Positions 1 to 6,778 of a stretch of DNA of 8,643 bases are shown one piece after another (the stretch's first letter is position 1; each line of letters opens with the position of its first letter). The stretch lies in contig JASIEW010000084.1 of assembly GCA_030045755.1 (NCBI GenBank), positions 1-8,643 of the forward strand, given 5' to 3'. Under the pieces are notes generated by a model. That model was not told the DNA's origin. It was given only the letters and a program-made list of their open reading frames with translations, and did no database searches. The translations under genes and the position numbers were made by a program. The DNA is from Nitrososphaerales archaeon. GTDB taxonomy: Archaea > Thermoproteota > Nitrososphaeria > Nitrososphaerales > UBA183.

Positions 1-42
1 CAGCTCGCGGTGGAAGTCTCGAGGCGCTACTCAGCGGGCTAA
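1..42 (+). CDS. Possible C-terminus of a plus-strand gene (partial)
   Basis: Frame 1 from the left edge reads [13 protein letters not shown] and stops at TAA (40-42). Third positions are mostly G or C, as in the confident genes here, and the residues look like an ordinary protein tail. If real, it converges on the CTP synthase gene and overlaps its last codons by 12 bases, much like the convergent overlap at 5800-5814. With only 13 codons no function can be given. Frame 3 also stops nearby (48-50) with a less biased tail, so the choice of frame is tentative. Confidence 0.3.
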   Translation, partial: QLAVEVSRRYSAG

Positions 43-1674
43 GGCCCTGATCTTTTCCCGTTCGTCGGGCTGCCTCGCGCGCTTCGCGGCCGCCGCAACG
101 AAAGCAACGTAGATCGGCTCCGGCCTTTCGGGCCTGCTGATGTACTCCGGGTGGAACTGCGTCCCCATGTAGAAGGGATGCCCCTCCAGCTCGAGTATCT
201 CGGCGCGCCGGCCGCCGTCGCTGAACGCCGAATACCGCATGCCGTTATCCTCGAAGCGCTTCAGATACTTCTGGTTCAGCTCGTACCTGTGCCTGTGCCT
301 TTCTCTGATCTTCCCGGTGCCGTAGATGTCGAAAGCCCTGCTCGGCCTCTTGATCAAGACGTCGTGCCCCCCCAGCCTCATCGTCCCGCCTAGGTCAGTC
401 TGCTTCCTCTGCTCTGGCAGGAAGTCAATCACCGGGTCTGACGAATCGGGCTCGACCTCGGTCGTGTTCGCGTCAGAGAGTCCGAGGACGTGCCGCGCGA
501 AGGCTACGCTCGCGAGCTGGAAACCGAAGCAGAGGCCAAGGAACGGAATCTGACTGGTCCTCGCGTGATTGGCGGCGGCGATCTTGCCTTCGATCCCTCT
601 GCTCCCGAATCCCTGAGGGAGGACCACCCCGTCGTAGTCATCGAGAAGTCGCAGCTTGGCCGGGTCCCTCTCGAAGTCTTCCGACTCGATCCACGTGATA
701 GAGGACCTGACTCTGCCGACCGCCGAGGCGTGCATCACGGCCTGGTTCACGCTGACATAGCTGTCGGCGAGGCTGGCGTACTTCCCAACCATCGCGATCC
801 GCACGGTCTTCTCCCAGTCGGAGAACCGGTCTGCCACCCTGTTCCACGAGCTCATGCTCGGCTTCGACTTACCCAGCCCGAACTGTTTCATGATAGGCTT
901 GAGCACTCCCTCTCTTTCTAGGAGACGCGGCACCTGGTAGATCGACTCGGCGTCGGCGTCCGAGACCACGCTGTCGACCGCGACGCTTGTGAACATCGAT
1001 ATCTTCTCCTTGGTCTCCTGGGGCAAGGGCCTGCTGCTCCTGATCACCAGGACGTCGGGCTGAAGACCGATCCTCCTCATCTCCTGCACGCTGTGCTGGG
1101 TCGGCTTCGTCTTCATCTCCCCGACCACGGACAGTTCGGGCGCAAGGCTCACATGCAGGAAGAGAGTGCTGTCCGGGCCATCCTCCATCCTCATCTGTCT
1201 GAACGCCTCCAAGAACGGCAGACTCTCTATGTCGCCGACGGTCCCGCCGCACTCCGCGACGAGGACGTCCACCCTCTCGCTCTCTGCGAGCCTCCTGACC
1301 CTCCTCTTGATCTCGTCCGTGACGTGAGGGATTATCTGGACCGACTTCCCGAGGAACTTGCCTTTCCTCTCGTCGTCAATCACTCTCTTGTAGATCTGCC
1401 CGGTCGTGATGTTGCACTCCCTGGACATGTCCCGGTTGAGGAACCTCTCGTAGTTGCCGAGGTCCATGTCTGTCTCGCCGCCGTCGTCGGTGACGAACAC
1501 CTCTCCGTGCGTGACTGGGTTCATCGTGCCTGCGTCATAGTTGAGGTAAGGATCGATTTTCAGGCAGCTGACCTGGAGGCCCGAGAGCTGCAGAAGCTTT
1601 GCGACTGAGGAAGTGACGATTCCTTTGCCGAGGCCCGACATAACTCCGCCCGTGACAAAAAGATACTTCGGCAT
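31..1674 (-). CDS. pyrG: CTP synthase (glutamine-hydrolysing)
   Basis: Makes CTP from UTP using ATP and an amide nitrogen from glutamine, the last step of pyrimidine nucleotide synthesis, in the cytoplasm. The 547 residues match the usual full length. The N-terminal synthetase domain (about 1-270) opens with [12 protein letters not shown], whose P-loop is at residues 13-18, and contains [15 protein letters not shown] (39-53), [22 protein letters not shown] and [12 protein letters not shown] (140-151). The C-terminal class I glutamine amidotransferase domain (about 290-530) has nucleophile Cys382 in LGLCFGFQ and the His508/Glu510 pair in GTQFHPE. The ATG at 1674 lies directly before the synthetase start, with an AT-rich box 25 bp upstream and no Shine-Dalgarno, so the message is probably leaderless. 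One oddity is the oxyanion segment, which reads LPQGFGSRG (352-360) where the family usually has PGGFG. Both active sites otherwise look intact, so I call it functional. Confidence 0.97.
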   Translation of the reverse strand: MPKYLFVTGGVMSGLGKGIVTSSVAKLLQLSGLQVSCLKIDPYLNYDAGTMNPVTHGEVFVTDDGGETDMDLGNYERFLNRDMSRECNITTGQIYKRVIDDERKGKFLGKSVQIIPHVTDEIKRRVRRLAESERVDVLVAECGGTVGDIESLPFLEAFRQMRMEDGPDSTLFLHVSLAPELSVVGEMKTKPTQHSVQEMRRIGLQPDVLVIRSSRPLPQETKEKISMFTSVAVDSVVSDADAESIYQVPRLLEREGVLKPIMKQFGLGKSKPSMSSWNRVADRFSDWEKTVRIAMVGKYASLADSYVSVNQAVMHASAVGRVRSSITWIESEDFERDPAKLRLLDDYDGVVLPQGFGSRGIEGKIAAANHARTSQIPFLGLCFGFQLASVAFARHVLGLSDANTTEVEPDSSDPVIDFLPEQRKQTDLGGTMRLGGHDVLIKRPSRAFDIYGTGKIRERHRHRYELNQKYLKRFEDNGMRYSAFSDGGRRAEILELEGHPFYMGTQFHPEYISRPERPEPIYVAFVAAAAKRARQPDEREKIRALAR

Positions 1675-1689
1675 ATTGTGACAAGCACA

Positions 1690-1703
1690 TTTACGTAATT
1701 AAG
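1690..1703 (-). promoter_or_regulatory. TATA-like box for pyrG
   Basis: On the minus strand CTTAATTACGTAAA lies in otherwise GC-rich sequence. The TTAATTA core is centred near 1699, 25 bp before the A of the pyrG ATG at 1674. Archaeal box A normally sits about 26-27 bp before transcription start, so transcription would begin at or beside the start codon. The remaining intergenic DNA between pyrG and the upstream gene (1704-1771) shows no other feature. Confidence 0.6.
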
Positions 1704-1771
1704 CGTTTAGACCCGAACCGCCTCTTCGCTTCGCGTGACCCTGGATATCGGACAGAGCCTACGCGTCCCGC

Positions 1772-2764
1772 TCACTCTGCGACGGGCTGTGCGATCACGG
1801 CGAGGTCTGATACGTCGACCAAAAGCCGGCTAACTCTCTGCAAAGCTCCTATTACTTCTGCGGCCGCCGCCCCCTGGCCCGGCTGTACGTTCGCCGAGTC
1901 CGCGAGTTTGCTGGCTATCTCCTGCGCCATAGTGCTGACCCTGGAGTTGATTGACCTCGGTCGTCCTGCTCGCCGAGAGATGAAGGCCTGGGTCGCGAGC
2001 CCGTTCATCTCGCACAGCCTGGTGGCGCACCACACGTAGTCTGCCAGCAGACGCTTCGGCAGGCCCCTTGTTTGGAGCTTCCTCGAAAACTCGCTCACCG
2101 CGTCGCCGATGCTCTCCAGAAAGCTGGCCAGGACCCTGTAGTCGAGGAGGTCGACAGGAGAGAGACCGTACCTCTGCGTCACGTCGGGCCTAGTTACCGC
2201 GGCCCTGGTCGCCCGGACCAGCAGGAAGTAGAGCCGATCCACCTCGTCGTCCCTCTCCGAGACCATCCCAAGCAGCTTCTGGTCGCCGTCTGCCAGCGCG
2301 TCCGCCACGTCCCTCAGCATCCCGTCGAGGATCCCGGACATGCGCCTGACCGTCTTCTCAGGAACTATGGCCGAAGGGTCGATGAGGAACTGCAGCGTCA
2401 TGTTCTTCGAGTCCTCCTCCATTATCTCCAGGCCGATCAGCCTCCCGATGGTCTCCTTGAGCTTCTCCCTGTCTTCCCTCGAGATCCTCCTCTTGCCTTC
2501 GACCTTTATCGTGTCGAAACCAAGCAGGTAGGCGCCCGTCACGTCGTTCGCAACCTGACCAAAGTCCTCGCCGGGATACCCGACCACGAACTCCTTGGGC
2601 TTGTCCTCGACGTCCCCTACAGGCCTGACAATGAGGCCCCTCCCCGAGAGCTCGGACACGTCCAGCGTGTCGCCCTTCTCTATGCCGTTTCGCTTCGCCC
2701 ACTGCTTGGGAAGGGAGACCAGGAGCGTGCCCCCTCCCATTTCCAAGACCTTTCTGGCGTTCAT
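1772..2764 (-). CDS. AbrB-PhoU fusion regulator (archaeal phosphate-type)
   Basis: A 330-residue protein with two parts. Residues 4-48 form an AbrB/MazE-like swapped-hairpin DNA-binding fold: RKVLEMGGGTLLVSLPKQWA, then GIEKGDTLDV and LIVRP. Residues of about 95-320 are helical and PhoU-like, with ERDDEVDRLYFLLVR (170-184) in the first helical repeat and ESIGDAVSEF (217-226) in the second, both typical acidic PhoU signatures. In archaea such fusions are annotated as phosphate uptake regulators. By family knowledge the PhoU part senses or relays phosphate-transporter status and the AbrB part binds DNA. No pst or pit transporter gene is next to it here, so its target is inferred only. It has its own promoter with a palindrome that recurs in front of the neighbouring DUF59 gene. 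The C-terminus ends after a short Gly/Ala-rich linker (about 296-302) and a last helix. Confidence 0.88.
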   Translation of the reverse strand: MNARKVLEMGGGTLLVSLPKQWAKRNGIEKGDTLDVSELSGRGLIVRPVGDVEDKPKEFVVGYPGEDFGQVANDVTGAYLLGFDTIKVEGKRRISREDREKLKETIGRLIGLEIMEEDSKNMTLQFLIDPSAIVPEKTVRRMSGILDGMLRDVADALADGDQKLLGMVSERDDEVDRLYFLLVRATRAAVTRPDVTQRYGLSPVDLLDYRVLASFLESIGDAVSEFSRKLQTRGLPKRLLADYVWCATRLCEMNGLATQAFISRRAGRPRSINSRVSTMAQEIASKLADSANVQPGQGAAAAEVIGALQRVSRLLVDVSDLAVIAQPVAE

Positions 2765-2774
2765 CTCTCTATAG

Positions 2775-2797
2775 GAGCGCTCTCTTCTCTATATATC
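2775..2797 (-). promoter_or_regulatory. Promoter of the AbrB-PhoU gene, with GAGCGCTC palindrome
   Basis: Reading the minus strand, a TATATA box (2790-2796) is followed by AGAAGAGAGCGCTC, then by the ATG at 2764. The TATA centre is about 29 bp from the ATG, so the transcript should be leaderless or nearly so. The perfect palindrome GAGCGCTC (2775-2782) lies about midway between box and start, where a bound protein would block assembly of the initiation complex. The same element occurs at 3135-3142 in the neighbouring promoter. The operator role is inferred. Confidence 0.6.
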
Positions 2798-2819
2798 CTC
2801 GCCCGCGCAGAGCCTCTCT

Positions 2820-3122
2820 CTAGGCAGCGGGAGCCGGCTGGGGAGGCTTGTTGACCTGCTTGTTGACCGCCTCCGCCAGGTAGTGTCCCCTCAGCGTGAC
2901 CTTGGCCGCCGTCACTCCCGGGACCGAGACCAGGGCCGCCTTGATGTCGCTGGCTATCTTCAGGGCGAAGACCGGCGGGCAGAACGGGGCAGTCAGGTGG
3001 AACTCCACCACGACAGACCCCTGATCGATGCTCAACTTGTCAATCAGTTTGAGGTCTGTGATGGACCTGCCCAGCTCCGGGTCGATTATCTTGCTCAGAG
3101 CCGCGTTGATGGCAGATTCCAT
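2820..3122 (-). CDS. MIP18/DUF59 family Fe-S assembly protein
   Basis: A 100-residue protein that is a single MIP18 (DUF59) domain, related to SufT, PaaD and the eukaryotic cytosolic Fe-S assembly factor MIP18. It shows the family hallmarks: IIDPELGRSITDLKLI (12-27) and LTAPFCPP (43-50) with the conserved Cys48. The family helps insert or mature iron-sulfur clusters in client proteins. The last ten residues (NKPPQPAPAA) are a short flexible Pro/Ala tail outside the domain. The ATG at 3122 fits the family's usual N-terminus and lies about 30 bp from a TATA-like box. The gene lies 55 bp upstream of the AbrB-PhoU gene on the same strand, but that gene has its own TATA box, so a shared transcript is possible but not required. 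It diverges from the MarC-family gene. Confidence 0.88.
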   Translation of the reverse strand: MESAINAALSKIIDPELGRSITDLKLIDKLSIDQGSVVVEFHLTAPFCPPVFALKIASDIKAALVSVPGVTAAKVTLRGHYLAEAVNKQVNKPPQPAPAA

Positions 3123-3134
3123 TGGAGACGTGAT

Positions 3135-3142
3135 GAGCGCTC
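3135..3142. promoter_or_regulatory. GAGCGCTC palindrome in the DUF59 promoter
   Basis: Perfect 8-bp palindrome between the TATA-like box (centre about 3152) and the ATG at 3122. On the minus strand it sits in AGAAGGAGAGCGCTC, almost the same 14-15 bases found in front of the AbrB-PhoU gene at 2775-2788. Distances to the start codon are 16-17 bp here and 14-15 bp there. This suggests an operator shared by the two genes. It may be chance, because only two copies are seen. Confidence 0.45.
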
Positions 3143-3147
3143 TCCTT

Positions 3148-3157
3148 CTTATTTATC
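3148..3157. promoter_or_regulatory. Possible shared divergent TATA-like box (DUF59 / MarC)
   Basis: CTTATTTATC is the only AT-rich stretch between the divergent genes. Its centre is about 30 bp from the DUF59 ATG (3122, minus strand) and about 33 bp from the proposed MarC TTG start (3186, plus strand). Both distances suit an archaeal box A giving very short or no leaders. The assignment to the minus-strand gene is the firmer one. Use in the plus direction is inferred from the absence of any other candidate. Confidence 0.5.
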
Positions 3158-3185
3158 AGTTTGGAGCCGCGAGCCTCCGCGGGAG

Positions 3186-3803
3186 TTGTCGCCTCTCGCA
3201 AGTTTCTTCGCGCTCGGGCTCAATGGATTCGTAGAAGCGTTCGTCCTCCTCTTCGCAGTCATCGACCCGATCGGAGCCGCCCCGCTGTACATAGCGCTGA
3301 CCGCAGAGTTCGAGGAACACAGAGCGAGGATCCTGAAGCAGGCGATGGTCGTCACCACAGTCATACTGGTGGTCTTCGCCCTCTTCGGATGGCTGATATT
3401 CGACGTCTTCGGCATAACGGTGAACGACTTCCGCATAGCCGGAGGGATAATCCTATTCATAGTCGCGGTGGACCATCTCAGAGGGGGCGACACGAGGGTG
3501 AAGGGTCTGGAGCCCTCGGACATCGCGGTCTTCCCCTTAGCCACGCCGCTGCTCGCCGGCCCGGGAGCTATCTCGACCGTCGTGATAATCTCAGGGCCCC
3601 CGTACAGCCCGTTCCTTGCCCTCCTCGTGATAGCCGGCAACGCAGCCATCACGTACCTGATTCTCAGCAGGAGCGACTGGCTTCGGAGGATACTGGGCGC
3701 TAACGGCACGAACGCCCTCTCGAGAATAACTGCCCTCCTGATAGCTTCACTGGCCGTGTCCTTCGTGGTGATCGGAGTGACCAACATCGTGACTGCTCTA
3801 TGA
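3186..3803 (+). CDS. MarC family integral membrane protein
   Basis: About 205 residues, the usual MarC length, with six predicted membrane segments (roughly 14-38, 54-74, 82-98, 118-136, 143-161, 181-201). Two family signatures are visible: AVIDPIGAAPLYIALT (24-39) in the first helix and PLATPLLAGPGAISTVVI (117-134) in the fourth. The family was once linked to multiple antibiotic resistance in enterobacteria, but that link has been withdrawn and its substrate is unknown. No ATG or GTG is available near the start of the domain. The TTG at 3186 begins just before the first helix and is my choice, and in-frame codons further upstream read through the divergent gene's promoter. The stop overlaps the next gene's start in ATGA (3800-3803), so the acylphosphatase is probably translationally coupled. 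Confidence 0.88.
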   Translation: MSPLASFFALGLNGFVEAFVLLFAVIDPIGAAPLYIALTAEFEEHRARILKQAMVVTTVILVVFALFGWLIFDVFGITVNDFRIAGGIILFIVAVDHLRGGDTRVKGLEPSDIAVFPLATPLLAGPGAISTVVIISGPPYSPFLALLVIAGNAAITYLILSRSDWLRRILGANGTNALSRITALLIASLAVSFVVIGVTNIVTAL

Positions 3804-4084
3804 CCAGGCCCGCGGTTTACGCCGCGCACATCAGGGTCAGGGGGCTGGTGCAGGGAGTTTCGTTCCGCGCGAGCTTCGCCCGGGTGGCGTCGGAGCTTGG
3901 GGTCAGGGGATGGGTGAAGAACAAACCGGATGGTTCGGTCGAGGCTCACGTGGAGGGCGACAGGGGAGCGGTGTTGCAGGTAGTGAGCTGGGCGAGACAC
4001 GGCCCTCCGAGGGCGAGGGTAGACAGGGTCGACGTGGAGCCGGTCCGGCCGAGAGAGTACCACGGATTCAGGATTACAAACTGA
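3800..4084 (+). CDS. acyP: Acylphosphatase
   Basis: Small 94-residue cytoplasmic enzyme that hydrolyses the carboxyl-phosphate bond of acyl phosphates such as acetyl phosphate or carbamoyl phosphate. The ferredoxin-like fold's signatures are both present: VRGLVQGVSFRASF (13-26), with the phosphate-binding Arg23, and GVRGWVKNKPDGSVE (34-48), with the catalytic Asn41. These coincide with the standard numbering of the family, which supports the ATG at 3800. It is coupled to the MarC gene by the ATGA overlap, the only direct hint of co-regulation. A functional link between an acylphosphatase and a MarC protein is not something I can support. Confidence 0.95.
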   Translation: MTRPAVYAAHIRVRGLVQGVSFRASFARVASELGVRGWVKNKPDGSVEAHVEGDRGAVLQVVSWARHGPPRARVDRVDVEPVRPREYHGFRITN

Positions 4085-4129
4085 GCCGCAAGGCAGAAAG
4101 GCACACGACGGGATTCACTCTCGCAAGCG

Positions 4130-4137
4130 TTTTAAAA
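4130..4137 (+). promoter_or_regulatory. TATA-like box for isocitrate dehydrogenase
   Basis: TTTTAAAA in the 83-bp gap after the acylphosphatase stop. Its centre is about 34 bp before the proposed TTG start at 4168, leaving a leader of only a few bases if transcription starts 26-27 bp downstream of the box. There is no Shine-Dalgarno match before the TTG. Confidence 0.6.
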
Positions 4138-4167
4138 GCGCGGGCAGAACGGCGGATCCGAAGCTTC

Positions 4168-5178
4168 TTGAAGAAGGCAGTCATCATCAGAGGCGACGGG
4201 ACAGGCCCGGAGCTCATCGACGCGACGCTCGGCGTCTTGAAGGCGGCCGGCTCGAAGGCGCAGTTCACGGAGGTCGAAGCAGGGTCCGAGTGGTGGGCGA
4301 AGAAGAAGGGCCCGAGCTTCATCTCGGACGAGGTCTGGGACCTGCTCGAGAAGTCTGACTGCTGTCTGAAGGGACCCACGACCACGCTCCCGATCCCAGG
4401 GACGCCCAAGAGCGTCGCCGTCAGTATCAGGCAGAGGTTCAGCCTCTACGCGAACGTCAGGCCGGTGAAGACGTTCCCTGGCCAGACGGGCCCTCTCGGC
4501 GAGGTCAACTTCGTCCTTGTCAGGGAGGCGACCGAAGGGATGTACTCCGGCATAGAGCACAGGCTCTCTGACGACGTCACCATCGCCATCAGGCTCATAA
4601 CGAAGGACAAGTCCACCAAGGTCGCGAAGTTCGCCTTCGAGGAAGCGGAGAGGAGAGGCTGGAAGAAGGTGATCGCGATATCGAAGGCCAACATCCTGAA
4701 GGTCACTGACGGCATGTTTCTGGACTCTGTGAGGGCCGTGGGCGAGAAGCATCCGGGCATCGAGTTCGAGGACCTGTTCGCGGACAACTTCGCTCAGCAG
4801 CTCGTGAAGAACCCCCAGAGGTTCGACGAGAACGTCATAGTCGGGACCAATCTGTTCATAGACATACTGTCGGAGGAGGCGTCGGCGCTGGTGGGAAGCA
4901 TAGGTGTCGTCTACTCCGGCAACTTCGGAGACTCCTACGCCATGTTCGAGCCTGCCCACGGCAGCACCCCCAAGTACAAGGGCAAGAACAAGGTAGACCC
5001 CACGGCTACTGTGCTGTCGGGCGCATGGATGCTGGACTACCTGGGCGAAAAGAAGCAGGCCCAGTCGATATTCGCCGCCACCCACAGGGTCATGAAGGAG
5101 GGGAAGCGCCTGACGTACGACCTCGGAGGAAAGGCGGGGACGAAGCAGATGGCCCAGGCCATAATAGACAACCTGTAG
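4168..5178 (+). CDS. icd: Isocitrate dehydrogenase, probably NADP-dependent
   Basis: A 336-residue member of the beta-decarboxylating dehydrogenase family, closest in pattern to short IDHs of the Thermus type. It would oxidise isocitrate to 2-oxoglutarate, feeding glutamate synthesis and the citric acid cycle. In E. coli numbering I can place Ser113 (S82), Arg119 (R88), Arg129 (R98), Arg153 (R119), Tyr160 (Y126), Lys230 (K173), Asp283 (D206) and Asp307 (D232). HGSTPKYKG (264-272) keeps the Lys344/Tyr345 pair that marks NADP preference, against the Asp of NAD-dependent enzymes. Two positions differ: Asn115 is Ala84, and the metal ligand Asp311 is Glu236 (IDILSEE instead of GDILSDE). Because of these, related substrates (isopropylmalate, homoisocitrate) cannot be fully excluded. 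TTG at 4168 is the only start that gives the family's usual N-terminus ([15 protein letters not shown]). Confidence 0.85.
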   Translation: MKKAVIIRGDGTGPELIDATLGVLKAAGSKAQFTEVEAGSEWWAKKKGPSFISDEVWDLLEKSDCCLKGPTTTLPIPGTPKSVAVSIRQRFSLYANVRPVKTFPGQTGPLGEVNFVLVREATEGMYSGIEHRLSDDVTIAIRLITKDKSTKVAKFAFEEAERRGWKKVIAISKANILKVTDGMFLDSVRAVGEKHPGIEFEDLFADNFAQQLVKNPQRFDENVIVGTNLFIDILSEEASALVGSIGVVYSGNFGDSYAMFEPAHGSTPKYKGKNKVDPTATVLSGAWMLDYLGEKKQAQSIFAATHRVMKEGKRLTYDLGGKAGTKQMAQAIIDNL

Positions 5179-5192
5179 CCGACGTCGAGCAG

Positions 5193-5257
5193 TCTTTTGC
5201 CGCCGAACAGTTTCGCCTTCCTCTCTGGTCCGAGGGCCGGCTTTTCCCAATGTTTTT
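5193..5257 (+). terminator. Possible T-run termination region after isocitrate dehydrogenase
   Basis: The gap after the dehydrogenase stop contains three short T-runs on the coding strand (TCTTTTG at 5193-5199, CTTTTCCC near 5241-5248, and TTTTTA at 5253-5258). Archaeal transcription often ends at U-rich tracts without a hairpin. The last run more likely serves as the next gene's TATA box. This is weak evidence. Confidence 0.25.
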
Positions 5258-5263
5258 AGCGCT
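5253..5263 (+). promoter_or_regulatory. TATA-like box for the coiled-coil protein gene
   Basis: TTTTTA (5253-5258) runs directly into the palindrome AGCGCT (5258-5263). The box centre is 28-29 bp before the GTG at 5284, fitting a leaderless start there. It fits the GTG at 5272 poorly, which would be only about 17 bp away. GAGGGGTG at 5267-5274 resembles a Shine-Dalgarno sequence for 5284 but would lie upstream of transcription start in the leaderless case. Confidence 0.5.
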
Positions 5264-5283
5264 TCAGAGGGGTGCTCGTCATC

Positions 5284-5814
5284 GTGAGCTCTTCGGACGG
5301 CGACGTGAAGAAAGCGGCGGAGACGAAGCTCTGGCTCGAAGGAAGGATCTCTCAGCTCCAAGAAGAGATCGAGCGCCTCAAGGAGGCCCTGGCATACGTA
5401 GACTCCAGCCTGCGCGCGGAGACCTTCAAGCCGGCCATAGAGATGATGACGAAGCACGCGGCCGCCCCCGAACGCAGGGAACTGAGAGACAAAGGAGGAG
5501 AGACGGTCGCGACCGCATCGATAACCGCCGACTCGATCACGATCGAGCCAAAGGAGGGGCTTGAACTGAAACAGTCGACGTCTCCCTTCAAGTCCTTCCT
5601 CATGGGAAAGATCCTGCAAGGCATGAAGGCGAAGGACGAGGACCTGGCGAAGTCTGGCAAGCTGGTCAAGACCGATGTCATCCGTTTCGACGTCGAGGAG
5701 CAGGAGGGAGTGATAGCGAGAGTGACCGTGGAGAACTACAGGGACAAGGCCAGGCTCAACGAGATACTGAACACTGTCTCGTGGACCTTCTCCAAGATGT
5801 TAGAGAGGGCCTAG
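5284..5814 (+). CDS. Conserved-looking coiled-coil protein of unknown function
   Basis: I do not recognise a named family, though the C-terminal half resembles conserved hypothetical proteins of Thaumarchaeota that I recall only vaguely. The 176-residue protein has a charged coiled-coil helix at about 12-45 (LWLEGRISQLQEEIERLKEA), a short variable linker, a beta-like stretch TVATASITADSITIEP (74-89), and a well-ordered C-terminal region of about 101-176 with PFKSFLMGKILQGM, VIRFDVEEQEGVIARVTVEN and RLNEILNTVSWTFSKMLER. It has no signal peptide, membrane segment or cysteines, so it is a soluble cytoplasmic protein, perhaps oligomeric through the coil. GTG at 5284 is preferred to GTG at 5272 because of the TATA distance. 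Its last 15 bases overlap the end of the convergent kinase gene. Confidence 0.8.
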   Translation: MSSSDGDVKKAAETKLWLEGRISQLQEEIERLKEALAYVDSSLRAETFKPAIEMMTKHAAAPERRELRDKGGETVATASITADSITIEPKEGLELKQSTSPFKSFLMGKILQGMKAKDEDLAKSGKLVKTDVIRFDVEEQEGVIARVTVENYRDKARLNEILNTVSWTFSKMLERA

Positions 5815-6777
5815 TCGCTCCAGTCTGGCCAGAACCTCCTCGACAGACGCAGGAAGCTGTTCCGGACGCTCGAGGAACAGGCCCGCGGCTGCGTTCGCGA
5901 ACCTCATCCTCTCCGCCCCCTCCATACCCTTCAGCCTGCCATAGATTGCAGCGGCGTCCCATGCGTCCCCGGCCCCGGTCAGCCTCCGAGGACGGACTTT
6001 GAAGCATCGGGAGGACGCGACGGCGTTCCCGTCGCTCGTGAAGGACCTGGCCATCGAGTGAAGGTCGAAGGTCGCCCCGAGTCTTGCCGCAAGACCCCTG
6101 CACACGCCGTCCAAGCCGCTCGCACGCAACCCAAGGAGCCTCGCTGCGGCCTTAGCTTCTGCTTCGTTCATGCTGACCCAGTTCAGGACTCGGCGCTGTG
6201 ACGCCTCTTCGAGAAGCTCCTTGAACTGGGCACCCCTGTCCCTGAAGTCGGCCGGGTCGAAGAAGATGCTCTGAGAAGGCCCCAGCCTCTTCCTCAGCGC
6301 CCTGAGCAGACTCGTCCCGCGCTCGTTCGCCGCCCAGTTGACGCAGCAGACGACCCGTGACTCGCCGAGCGACTCCCAGTCTCGGTCGTCCAGCCGGTCC
6401 GGCCCGAAGCTCCCAGCACCCCCGCAGTCGCCCAACATCACGTTCACCTGTCCTTCGACCGCCACCGTCAGCCCGGGGGGCATGGGCTTGACCCTCACCT
6501 CGGTGCTGAGGCCTTCGAACGCCCGCTCGAGCATCGCGCGGTGCGCCTCGTCCGAGTGCGTGATCAGAAGGACCTCGAGCCCCAGGCGGCTCAACGCTCT
6601 CGCGAGATTGACCGCGTTGCCCCCGCTCACGTCTTCCTGGACGACCCCGTGTATTCCTCCGCCGCCCGCGGACGCCTTCGCGTCGATGTTTCTTGTCAGG
6701 GCCTCGACCGACCTTGAATGCACGAGCCTGTCGACAAAGTAGTCGTGCATCACCGCGACGTCGAATCTTCTGGCCAA
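5800..6777 (-). CDS. PfkB-family (ribokinase-like) sugar or nucleoside kinase
   Basis: A 325-residue cytoplasmic kinase of the ribokinase/PfkB superfamily that phosphorylates a hydroxyl on a sugar, nucleoside or related small molecule. Visible signatures are the N-terminal SGGNAVNLARALSRLG (51-66), the SMNEAEA segment with its NxxE motif (202-208), and the C-terminal RLTGAGDAWDAAAIYG (265-280), in which Asp271 is the catalytic base and GAGD forms the anion hole. The usual D-T before GAGD is L-T here. The lid segment at about 20-50 is rich in glycine. The substrate cannot be read from the sequence; archaeal relatives include ribokinase, nucleoside kinase and ribose-1-phosphate kinase. The proposed TTG at 6777 gives the first beta strand (FDVAVMHDYFVDRLV) and lies one base after the stop of the upstream HTH-ACT gene, indicating coupled translation. 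An ATG at 6750 would cut off that strand. Confidence 0.88.
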   Translation of the reverse strand: MARRFDVAVMHDYFVDRLVHSRSVEALTRNIDAKASAGGGGIHGVVQEDVSGGNAVNLARALSRLGLEVLLITHSDEAHRAMLERAFEGLSTEVRVKPMPPGLTVAVEGQVNVMLGDCGGAGSFGPDRLDDRDWESLGESRVVCCVNWAANERGTSLLRALRKRLGPSQSIFFDPADFRDRGAQFKELLEEASQRRVLNWVSMNEAEAKAAARLLGLRASGLDGVCRGLAARLGATFDLHSMARSFTSDGNAVASSRCFKVRPRRLTGAGDAWDAAAIYGRLKGMEGAERMRFANAAAGLFLERPEQLPASVEEVLARLERLGPL

Positions 6778-6778
6778 T

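Noticed and set aside
1675..1771. Intergenic gap checked for a tRNA or small RNA
   Set aside because: No cloverleaf, T-arm consensus or strong hairpin is visible. It holds only the pyrG promoter. The gaps at 5179-5283 and 8010-8077 were checked in the same way with the same result.
2072..2854. 260-codon plus-strand frame across the AbrB-PhoU gene
   Set aside because: It is antisense to a confident gene, with skewed composition and no recognisable motif or promoter.
3149..4063. 304-codon minus-strand frame across the MarC and acylphosphatase genes
   Set aside because: It opposes two genes with family signatures joined by an ATGA overlap, and its product has no membrane or domain pattern of its own.
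4154..4167. GGATCCGAAGCTTC before the dehydrogenase start looks like adjacent cloning sites (BamHI, HindIII)
   Set aside because: The sequence on both sides is continuous with native promoter and gene, only two six-base sites are present, and no vector sequence follows. Coincidence is the simpler reading.
4164..4176. CTTCTT-G-AAGAAG palindrome over the dehydrogenase start codon
   Set aside because: The one-base centre cannot form an RNA hairpin, and AAG AAG are ordinary Lys codons at the conserved N-terminus, so there is no independent support for an operator.
4132..5619. 495-codon open frame on the minus strand across isocitrate dehydrogenase
   Set aside because: It is antisense to a gene with clear family motifs. 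Its product is rich in Arg, Leu and Asp with no domain, and it arises from the strong GC third-position bias of the plus-strand gene.
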